Below are positions 1 through 5,323 of a DNA stretch of 5,425 nt, one piece after another; position 1 is the stretch's first letter; each line of letters starts with the position of its first letter. The position numbers were made by a program, and so were the translations under genes. The stretch is taken from NCBI GenBank assembly GCA_002364555.1, contig DEYM01000028.1:1-5425 (forward strand), written 5' to 3'. Origin of the DNA: Phycisphaerales bacterium UBA3158. GTDB lineage: Bacteria; Planctomycetota; Phycisphaerae; Phycisphaerales; SM1A02. Under the pieces are notes generated by a model, which was not told the origin of the DNA, did no database searches, and saw only the letters and a program-made list of their open reading frames with translations.

Positions 1-98
1 GTCGATAGAAGATCATTCCACCACAAGAGAACACAACTGCAAGCGTCCTGGCGATAGTCGGGATCTCTTTCGGGATCCTGAGTATCTCCAGCTGCATC

Positions 99-365
99 GT
101 GTTCTTCATATCGATGCCTCTGGCCTTCGCCGGTCTTGTCGTCTCGTTCATCGCATGGTGCATCGCGACCGAGCATTGGCAGGCTGTGGTGTCCTTGATC
201 GGTCTGCTCCTGTCGATCATCGGTCTGTCACTTCCATTGATGGTCCTTCTGGGCATCGTCCTGACAGGCGACCCCACGGCTGAGACATGGGGGCCACTCA
301 AGCAGACCAACGCCTCAGCCCCGGTGACGCCTTCATCAGGCCATGTTGACGGCCAAGATCGATGA
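99..365 (+). CDS. Small membrane protein of unknown function, two hydrophobic segments
   Basis: From the GTG at 99 the frame gives 88 residues. Two long hydrophobic stretches (about residues 4-24 and 29-57) are separated by a short polar turn (ATEHWQ). A polar, Pro/Thr/Ser-rich tail of about 30 residues follows. This is an inner-membrane protein by composition. I do not recognise a family with certainty; the Gly/Ile/Leu-rich helices resemble the short DUF4190-type membrane domains. The start is doubtful. The same frame is open from position 9, after a TAG at 6-8, and the upstream codons read as a continuous hydrophobic segment (VLAIVGISFGILSI, 45-86) that looks like a genuine first helix, but that stretch holds no ATG, GTG or TTG. 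The GTG start would therefore cut into the first helix. The TGA at 363-365 ends the gene, 103 bases before the antiporter. That a membrane protein is encoded is fairly sure; its N-terminus is not. Confidence 0.55.
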   Translation: MFFISMPLAFAGLVVSFIAWCIATEHWQAVVSLIGLLLSIIGLSLPLMVLLGIVLTGDPTAETWGPLKQTNASAPVTPSSGHVDGQDR

Positions 366-399
366 ATCTCGCCCCGTGTGCCGATATCCTGATGACCAT

Positions 400-424
400 T
401 GCCGGGGAAAGCGGTTCTCCGGCA
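400..424 (+). terminator. 9-bp hairpin between the small membrane gene and the antiporter
   Basis: TGCCGGGGA (400-408) pairs with TCTCCGGCA (416-424) across a 7-base loop. All nine positions pair, with one G-T wobble. It lies 34 bases after the stop of the upstream gene and 44 bases before the antiporter ATG. No T-run follows, so it is not a textbook intrinsic terminator. It could still be a 3'-end stabiliser or a leader structure. The pairing is seen directly; the function is inferred. Confidence 0.4.
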
Positions 425-468
425 TGAGCCTCAGTCATCGTGATTGAATCCCTGGATCCATCTACGGC

Positions 469-1815
469 ATGAACGTCTACGCCATCGTCACCGTCGTCGT
501 GACCTTCACGGCCCTCTCCGGCTGGATCAACGCCCGGTTTCTGAAGCTGCCCGGTGGCATCGGTGTCATGCTGCTGGGACTGTTCGTCTCAGGCGGACTC
601 ATGTTTGCGAATCTCTTCAACTGGCTCGACGACAGCCATGCCATCCAGCTGGTCAAGTCCCTCCACTTCGACAAGCTGCTCATCGGTGGTCAGGGCAAGG
701 AGTCGGTGGGAGAGGGGATGATCCTGGGCCTGCTGCTCTTCGCGACGGCTTTGAGAATCGAACCATCCGCCATGGCCAGACGATTCGGCGTCATCACCTG
801 GTTGTCGACCATGGGTGTGATTCTCACGGCCTTGATGACGGCCTTGATGCTCGCTGGACTGATGACCCTGACCGGCACACCATTCACATTCACCCATCTG
901 CTGCTCTTCGGCGCCATTCTGGCACCGACCGATGCCGTCGCCGTCATCAGCATGCTCAAGCGAACCTCCGCACCGGCGAGAGTTCGCGAAGTGATCGCGG
1001 GTGAATCGCTTTTCAACGACGGCATCTCCATCGTGCTCGTGCTGTTCCTCATCGCCTATCTGGTTCCGGGATCGGGAGACCTTCCGTACGCCAACTGGTG
1101 GCTTGGCTTCATCGCCGAGACCGGTGGCGCCATCGTACTTGGCATCGTGATGGGGCTCATGGCGAGATTCCTCATTCGCTCCATCAGACAGGGATCGGTC
1201 ATCGTGCTGATAACGGTCTCCGCCATCCTGCTCATCGGGATGATCGCACCAAGCATTCCCGTATCGACGCCGGTGTGCGCCGTGGTGGCCGGCCTGGTTC
1301 TGGGGCGTTCATCCGTGCTCAGCCAGGGCAAGGGGGACGGGGGGCTGGTCATCGGCTTCTGGGGACTTGTCGAGAGCTCCTTGACCGCCATGCTCTTCCT
1401 GGTCATCGGACTGGAACTGCTCACCGTCAGCTTCGAGGTAGAGACGCTGATGTGGTCGTTGGCGGTCATTCCGATTCTGCTCATCGCCCGATACATCTCG
1501 TTGTTCATTCCATGGCTGGTGGCCTGGCTGCTTGGCCGCACCCGCATGTCACTCGATGAAGTGGGCTTGATGACCTGGTGCGGATTGCGAGGTGGTGTCT
1601 CGATCGCCATGGCGATCGCCCTGCCATTTACCATCGTGACCAAGGAATCGAACGAGCCATTCAGGACGAGCGTTCTGGTGGCGACCATCGTCATCGTGAT
1701 CTCGACGATCCTCTTCCAGGGGCTCACCCTCGAGCGAGTCGCACGGGTCGTCCAGCGAAGAGCGGACCGTCGAGCCGCGGCCAACGCCGCCGCCAAAGCT
1801 GCTGCCAACTCCTGA
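469..1815 (+). CDS. CPA1-family Na+/H+ (cation/proton) antiporter
   Basis: A 448-residue integral membrane protein of the Na+/H+ exchanger fold (PF00999 type, NhaP-like). It would exchange cytoplasmic Na+ (or another monovalent cation) for external H+ in pH and salt homeostasis. About 11-13 hydrophobic helices span residues 3-425. Key motifs are in the family order. PTDAVAV at 153-159 lies in the unwound helix, with D155. ESLFNDG at 179-185 carries the Asn-Asp pair (N183, D184) that marks electroneutral CPA1 transporters and binds the ion. GLRGGVSIAMAIALP at 372-386 carries the conserved Arg (R374). The N-terminal LKLPGGIGVMLLGL (25-38) also fits. Length matches short bacterial CPA1 proteins; there is no C-terminal regulatory domain, only a basic Ala-rich tail (434-448). 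The ATG at 469 is the only standard start, since a TGA lies in frame at 445-447. No clear Shine-Dalgarno precedes it. The exact cation cannot be told from sequence. Confidence 0.93.
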   Translation: MNVYAIVTVVVTFTALSGWINARFLKLPGGIGVMLLGLFVSGGLMFANLFNWLDDSHAIQLVKSLHFDKLLIGGQGKESVGEGMILGLLLFATALRIEPSAMARRFGVITWLSTMGVILTALMTALMLAGLMTLTGTPFTFTHLLLFGAILAPTDAVAVISMLKRTSAPARVREVIAGESLFNDGISIVLVLFLIAYLVPGSGDLPYANWWLGFIAETGGAIVLGIVMGLMARFLIRSIRQGSVIVLITVSAILLIGMIAPSIPVSTPVCAVVAGLVLGRSSVLSQGKGDGGLVIGFWGLVESSLTAMLFLVIGLELLTVSFEVETLMWSLAVIPILLIARYISLFIPWLVAWLLGRTRMSLDEVGLMTWCGLRGGVSIAMAIALPFTIVTKESNEPFRTSVLVATIVIVISTILFQGLTLERVARVVQRRADRRAAANAAAKAAANS

Positions 1816-1853
1816 CTATCCCGCTGATCACGGCTTCGGTGGACAACGTTCGA

Positions 1854-1874
1854 GATCCTGATCGATCATGGATC
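1854..1874. repeat. Imperfect GATC palindrome upstream of the amidase gene
   Basis: GATCC-TGATC (1854-1863) faces GATCA-T-GGATC (1864-1874). This is a 10-bp inverted repeat with one unpaired T at 1869, holding four GATC words in 21 bases. It ends one base before the alternative TTG start at 1876 and 19 bases before the preferred ATG at 1894. It could be an operator, an RNA hairpin near the start site, or chance in a GATC-rich genome. The symmetry is seen directly; any role is inference. Confidence 0.3.
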
Positions 1875-1893
1875 TTTGAATACCATCAGCTCC

Positions 1894-3570
1894 ATGACCA
1901 ACACATCAGGCAAACGGGCTTTTCTGCAACTGGCACGATTGATCAGCGGTGCGACCGACACGCAGGAGAATGAGACCGGCATCGAGGCCGATGCCATCGA
2001 TGCCGCACACATCGAACAGGCTCAGCGACTCGCCGGTCTTCAGTTCACGACGCAGGAACGGGAAGTGATGGCCGAGACCATCTCCTCGCAGCTTTCGATG
2101 TACACCGCGCGTCTCAATGGAATCGATCTTCCCGATTCGCTCTTTCCCGCATCGGTGTTCAAGGCGCTGCTGCCAGGTCATGAAATCGATCGGGCGACCT
2201 CAAAGGGCGATCCATCCCGGCTGACGAAGGTCACTCGTGATCTTCCCTCCGATCAGCAGCAGATCGCCTACGCCTCGATCGCCGAATTGTCCCACTGGCT
2301 GAAGACCAGGCAGATCACCAGTGTCGAATTGACGAGACTGTATCTGTCCAGATTGAAGCAGATGGACACCTCCCTTCATTGCGTCATCACACTCATGGAA
2401 GAAGCCGGGCTCGCTCAGGCGGCCAGGGCCGATGAGGAACTCGCCGCGGGAAAGTGGCGGGGCCCGCTGCATGGCATTCCCTGGGGGGCGAAGGATCTGC
2501 TGGACACCAAGGGTGTTCGAACGACCTGGGGAGCCACCACGCACAAGGATCGTGTGGCCACCGATGATGCCGCGGTGGTGGAGCGTCTGAATGATGCCGG
2601 CGCCGTGCTGATCGCCAAGCTGAGTCTGGGGGCGTTGGCCTACGGAGACATCTGGTTCGACGGCAAGACACGCAACCCCTGGAATCCCGAGGAGGGATCG
2701 AGTGGATCAAGCGCCGGTTCGGCCTGCGCAACGGCTGCCGGGCTCGTCGGATTCGCCCTTGGATCGGAAACCTGCGGATCGATCGTGTCCCCGTCATTGA
2801 GATGTGGAACGGTGGGGCTTCGGCCGACCTTCGGACGTGTACCACGCGATGGTGCCATGGCCTTGTGCTGGTCGCTCGACAAGATCGGTCCCATCACTCG
2901 TCATGTGGAGGACACGGCCCCGATCCTGGCCGCGATCAATGGTGCCAGCGATGGTGATCCAGCATCCGTCACGGAGGATCTCTTCTGCGACGTCGACGCC
3001 GACGTCCGGGGGCTTCGAGTCGGATACGACCCTCGATGGTTCGAGGGCAACGACTCTTCCGACATAGAGACCAAGGCCATCGACGCCTTGAAGACCGCCG
3101 GTGCGCAGCTCGTGGAGATCTCGCTTCCTGATTGGCCCTGGGACAGTCTGTTCACGATTCTCCTCGCAGAAGCCGCAGCGGCCTTCGAATCACTCACCAG
3201 ATCGGATCGAGATGATCAGCTCGTGTGGCAGGAGCCGGAAGCCTGGCCCAACACCTTTCGCCAGTCGTGGTTCATACCCGCTCCAGAACTGATCCAGACG
3301 GATCGATTCAGGAGACGATGCATGGAATACTTCGCGGAAGTGTTCGATGGAATCGATGCCATCGCGGCACCATCATTCGTGGATGGGCTGATCATCTCGA
3401 TGAACTGCACCGGCCATCCCTCCCTGACGATCCCGATCGATCTCAAGCCATCGGGGAGTCCCCACGGAATCACGCTCATCGGACGGCTCTTTGATGAGGG
3501 GACCCTGCTTCGTCTGGGCAGCTCCATCGAGTCCAGGTGCTGGCTCAGCGAGCCCCGAATGCCCGTTTGA
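1894..3570 (+). CDS. Amidase-signature family amidohydrolase with GatC-like N-terminal extension
   Basis: A 558-residue enzyme from the ATG at 1894; a TTG at 1876 would add six residues. The amidase-signature fold hydrolyses a carboxamide to acid plus ammonia or amine. The Ser-cisSer-Lys triad is complete: K200 in GAKDLLD, S272 in GSSAGSA, and nucleophile S296 in GSETCGSIVSPS. The 24-residue gap between S272 and S296 is the usual spacing. GLRPTFGRVPR and SLDKIGPITR follow as expected, and the C-terminal half keeps CTGHPSLTIP and GITLIGRLFDEGTLLR. The E-T-x-G-S-I-V-S-P-S form of the nucleophile motif and the long N-terminus suggest the bacterial subfamily often labelled 'amidase, GatA-related', not true GatA or urea amidolyase. 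Residues 35-92 read like GatC. The N-terminal KRAFLQLARL is not a twin-arginine signal, so the enzyme is probably cytoplasmic. Substrate is unknown. Neither start has a good Shine-Dalgarno. The antiporter ends 78 bases upstream. Confidence 0.9.
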   Translation: MTNTSGKRAFLQLARLISGATDTQENETGIEADAIDAAHIEQAQRLAGLQFTTQEREVMAETISSQLSMYTARLNGIDLPDSLFPASVFKALLPGHEIDRATSKGDPSRLTKVTRDLPSDQQQIAYASIAELSHWLKTRQITSVELTRLYLSRLKQMDTSLHCVITLMEEAGLAQAARADEELAAGKWRGPLHGIPWGAKDLLDTKGVRTTWGATTHKDRVATDDAAVVERLNDAGAVLIAKLSLGALAYGDIWFDGKTRNPWNPEEGSSGSSAGSACATAAGLVGFALGSETCGSIVSPSLRCGTVGLRPTFGRVPRDGAMALCWSLDKIGPITRHVEDTAPILAAINGASDGDPASVTEDLFCDVDADVRGLRVGYDPRWFEGNDSSDIETKAIDALKTAGAQLVEISLPDWPWDSLFTILLAEAAAAFESLTRSDRDDQLVWQEPEAWPNTFRQSWFIPAPELIQTDRFRRRCMEYFAEVFDGIDAIAAPSFVDGLIISMNCTGHPSLTIPIDLKPSGSPHGITLIGRLFDEGTLLRLGSSIESRCWLSEPRMPV

Positions 3571-3591
3571 GCCTCTAATCGTCTTTTTTTT
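3542..3591 (+). terminator. Possible terminator at the amidase 3' end (stem plus T8)
   Basis: GGCTCA (3542-3547) can pair with TGAGCC (3568-3573), which includes the amidase stop codon. A competing tight hairpin, GGCTC-agc-GAGCC (3542-3554), is also possible. A run of eight T lies at 3584-3591. The 10 bases between the stem and the T-run are more than usual for an intrinsic terminator, so the call is tentative. Confidence 0.3.
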
Positions 3592-3597
3592 CGTCAT

Positions 3598-3679
3598 TGA
3601 CTTGAAAAACACCGCTTCGATGCAGACAGTGATCAGTCCCCATTGTGTTTTGGGGCCGTATCCGACCTTCCTATATATA
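3598..3679 (+). promoter_or_regulatory. Putative promoter region of the fasciclin gene
   Basis: This gap is clearly more AT-rich than its surroundings. It holds a TATATATA run (3672-3679) ending 13 bases before the ATG at 3693, which would act as a -10 element giving a very short leader. A TTGACT (3598-3603) resembles a -35 box but is too far away to pair with that -10. No good -35 sits 16-18 bases upstream of the TATATATA. A small hairpin, CCCCA/TGGGG (3638-3642 with 3651-3655, 8-base loop), lies between them. The elements are seen; a working promoter is inferred. Confidence 0.35.
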
Positions 3680-3692
3680 GAGAACTCCACCG

Positions 3693-4892
3693 ATGTCTTT
3701 CCGTACAACCCTCCTCGGTCTTGCCGCCATCGGCGCCCTTCTGATGATCCAACCAGTCATGGTCAGCGGTTCCTCCGGATGCCAGCAGAGCTGCAGCAGT
3801 ATGGAGTCGACACCTGCGATGCCGGTGGCTTCTCGACAGATCATGACTGCAAAGGCCGGTTCCGCTTCCAATTGCCAGCAGAGTTGCAGCGGCACCGAGT
3901 CAATGACCGCCTCCTCGCGACAGATCATGAAGGCAAAGGCCGGTACCGCTTCCGACTGTCAGCAGAGCTGCAGTGGCACCAAGTCAATGACTGCCTCCTC
4001 GGGGCAGGTCATGAAGGCGAAGGCCGGTACCGCTTCCGACTGTCAGCAGAGCTGCAGTGGCACCAAGTCAATGACCGCCTCCTCGGGGCAGGTCATGAAG
4101 GCGAAGGCCGGTCCCGCTTCCGACTGTCAGCAGAGTTGCAGCGGCACTGCAACGGCGCCTTCAATGCCAATGGCCTCTCGACAGATCATGACCGCCAGTC
4201 GCATGGTCCAGTCTCCAAACATCGTCGAGATCGCCGTTTCAAACGATGATTTCAGCACGCTCGTCGCGGCCGTCAAGGCGGCCGGACTCGTCGAGGCGCT
4301 TTCAGCCGATGGTCCGGTCACTGTCTTTGCACCCACGAATGAAGCCTTTGGGCGAATCGACAAGGACACCATCGCCTTCCTGCTGACCGACCAGGGTCGT
4401 CCGCAGCTCGAGCGAATTCTTCTTCACCACGTCGTCGCCGGAAGGCTCGATGCCTCCGATCTGGTCGGCAAGACCGAAGTGGAGACACTCGCCGGCACCA
4501 TGCTCTCGCTTGAAGTCGCCCGTGATCGTCTCTTCGTCGACAAGGCATTGGTCCAGTCCGCGGATATCGGAGCCTCCAACGGCGTCATCCACGTGATCGA
4601 TCGGGTCATGCTTCCACCCACGCAGGTATCGCCGCTCGAGATGGTGATCAACAACGCCATCGAGCGTGGTGTTCCGATGTTCAACAACAACAATTCCGAA
4701 GGCTGTGCAGCGGTCTATGCGACGGCACTGGATGCCATCGCCTCCGTCAACGGCTTCGGGCTCAACAGCGAGGCCCGTGCGGGTCTCGCCAAGCAGCTTC
4801 AATCGATCGCCGACATGCGTGATTCCTCCGAGCGGGCCTGGGCCTACAGGCGAATCATGGATTCCATGCTCAGTGGTCGAATGCAGATGTGA
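3693..4892 (+). CDS. Secreted fasciclin (FAS1) domain protein with N-terminal CQQSC tandem repeats
   Basis: A 399-residue exported protein in three parts. (i) A Sec-type signal peptide: MSFR, a hydrophobic core at about 5-24, and likely cleavage near VSG-SSG (26). (ii) Residues 30-168: five repeats each opening with CQQSC (Cys at 30/34, 61/65, 89/93, 117/121, 145/149) followed by Ser/Thr/Ala/Lys/Met-rich linker. (iii) One FAS1 domain, about 175-309, with its two hallmark boxes: VTVFAPTNEAF (209-219) and NGVIHVIDRVMLPP (296-309), plus LLHHVVAGRL (243-252). FAS1 domains mediate adhesion or matrix contacts outside the cytoplasm. The last ~88 residues (312-399), with IERGVPMFNNNN, a lone Cys (C338) and AWAYRRIMDSML, form a separate, probably helical domain. 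The ATG at 3693 gives the full signal peptide; its Shine-Dalgarno is weak (AGAGA, 3679-3683). The gene probably has its own promoter and shares a transcript with the next gene. FAS1 is certain; the role of the repeats is unknown. Confidence 0.92.
   Translation: MSFRTTLLGLAAIGALLMIQPVMVSGSSGCQQSCSSMESTPAMPVASRQIMTAKAGSASNCQQSCSGTESMTASSRQIMKAKAGTASDCQQSCSGTKSMTASSGQVMKAKAGTASDCQQSCSGTKSMTASSGQVMKAKAGPASDCQQSCSGTATAPSMPMASRQIMTASRMVQSPNIVEIAVSNDDFSTLVAAVKAAGLVEALSADGPVTVFAPTNEAFGRIDKDTIAFLLTDQGRPQLERILLHHVVAGRLDASDLVGKTEVETLAGTMLSLEVARDRLFVDKALVQSADIGASNGVIHVIDRVMLPPTQVSPLEMVINNAIERGVPMFNNNNSEGCAAVYATALDAIASVNGFGLNSEARAGLAKQLQSIADMRDSSERAWAYRRIMDSMLSGRMQM
3780..4196 (+). repeat. Five-unit in-frame tandem repeat (84-bp core) encoding CQQSC modules
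   Basis: Units start at 3780, 3873, 3957, 4041 and 4125. The first is 93 bp; the next three are exactly 84 bp (28 residues); the fifth decays into non-repeat sequence after about 4196. Units 3 and 4 differ at only two of 84 bases (ACT/ACC at the Thr codon and GGTACC/GGTCCC), giving a single Thr-to-Pro change, which indicates recent duplication. Units 1 and 5 share a longer, Pro- and Met-containing linker (MPVASRQIMTA and MPMASRQIMTA) with SRQIM 17 residues after the first Cys; in unit 2 it is 14 residues after. The middle copies therefore look like an expansion between two older end units. All lengths are multiples of three, so the frame is kept. Confidence 0.95.
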
Positions 4893-4906
4893 GATCGAAT
4901 CAGGTC

Positions 4907-4911
4907 GAGGA
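4907..4911 (+). promoter_or_regulatory. Shine-Dalgarno deciding the start at 4919
   Basis: GAGGA lies 7 bases before the ATG at 4919, an ideal spacing. It favours this start over the GTG at 4889, which would overlap the stop of the fasciclin gene and add ten polar residues (RSNQVEERS) before the membrane part. It is the only convincing ribosome binding site in the window. Confidence 0.7.
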
Positions 4912-4918
4912 ACGATCC

Positions 4919-5320
4919 ATGAAATCGGCATGCATGCGTCACGCTCTGGTTCTGGCGGGCATCTACAACCTGATCTTCGGTGCCTGGGTCGTCATCTGGC
5001 CTTCGAGCATCTTCAGCTGGCTCGGCATGGAGATACCGACGTACCTGTTCCTGTGGCAGTGCATCGGCATGATCGTCGGTGTCTACGGCATCGGTTATCT
5101 GGCGGCATCCCGTGATCCGATCAGGCACTGGCCGATCGTGCTCGTGGGGTTCCTCGGGAAGATCTTCGGGCCCATCGGCTTTCTCCAGACGGCGATGGCA
5201 GGGGACATTCCATGGTCCTTCGGATTCGTCATCATCTTCAACGACTTGATCTGGTGGATTCCGTTCGGGGCGATCCTCTTCAACACATGGCGATCGAGGA
5301 CGTCCGCAGCCACGGCCTGA
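4919..5320 (+). CDS. Conserved small four-helix membrane protein of unknown function
   Basis: A 133-residue protein with four hydrophobic helices, at about residues 9-27, 41-63, 71-92 and 98-122, and a short Ser/Thr/Ala tail. Several polar or aromatic residues sit within or beside the helices: YN at 16-17, WQC at 46-48, DPIRHW at 66-71, GKIFGP at 80-85 and FNDLIWW at 107-113. That pattern looks like a conserved family, not a random hydrophobic frame. From memory, similar proteins occur in several aquatic bacteria and carry unreliable names; I cannot assign a function. The start is set by GAGGA at 4907-4911. It begins 26 bases after the fasciclin stop, on the same strand with no terminator between, so the two are probably one operon. 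It ends 3 bases from the stop of the convergent VOC gene. Confidence 0.85.
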   Translation: MKSACMRHALVLAGIYNLIFGAWVVIWPSSIFSWLGMEIPTYLFLWQCIGMIVGVYGIGYLAASRDPIRHWPIVLVGFLGKIFGPIGFLQTAMAGDIPWSFGFVIIFNDLIWWIPFGAILFNTWRSRTSAATA

Positions 5321-5323
5321 GTC

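Noticed and set aside
444..1004. 186-residue + strand frame starting with TTG, overlapping the antiporter
   Set aside because: His/Arg/Asp-rich translation with no recognisable domain; a shadow of the antiporter, which has all its family motifs in the other frame.
1056..1808. 250-residue - strand frame
   Set aside because: Antisense to the antiporter; Met/Thr/Ser-rich translation without domain features, as expected from the complement of GC-rich codons.
1894..1960. Twin-arginine signal on the amidase
   Set aside because: KRAFLQLARL lacks the RR pair and is followed by polar sequence, not by a hydrophobic core with a cleavage site.
1894..3570. True GatA subunit of the tRNA amidotransferase
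   Set aside because: The nucleophile region and C-terminal half differ from GatA, and no separate gatC or gatB lies nearby.
3768..3782. Lipoprotein lipobox at the first repeat Cys (residue 30)
   Set aside because: The residues before it are SSG; a lipobox normally has Leu/Val/Ile-type residues at -3. Cleavage by signal peptidase I near residue 26 fits better, though lipidation is not fully excluded.
3780..4140. CQQSC as haem-binding sites
   Set aside because: c-type haem motifs need CxxCH or close variants; here the second Cys is always followed by Ser and no His is near.
3780..4196. CRISPR-like array
   Set aside because: The 84-bp units are continuous, in frame and without unique spacers; they are coding tandem repeats.
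3491..4249. 252-residue + strand frame with repeated SAELQWHQVND-like units
   Set aside because: The repeat is the out-of-frame reading of the 84-bp array, which stays open because unit length is a multiple of three. It begins inside the amidase and has no signal peptide or known domain.
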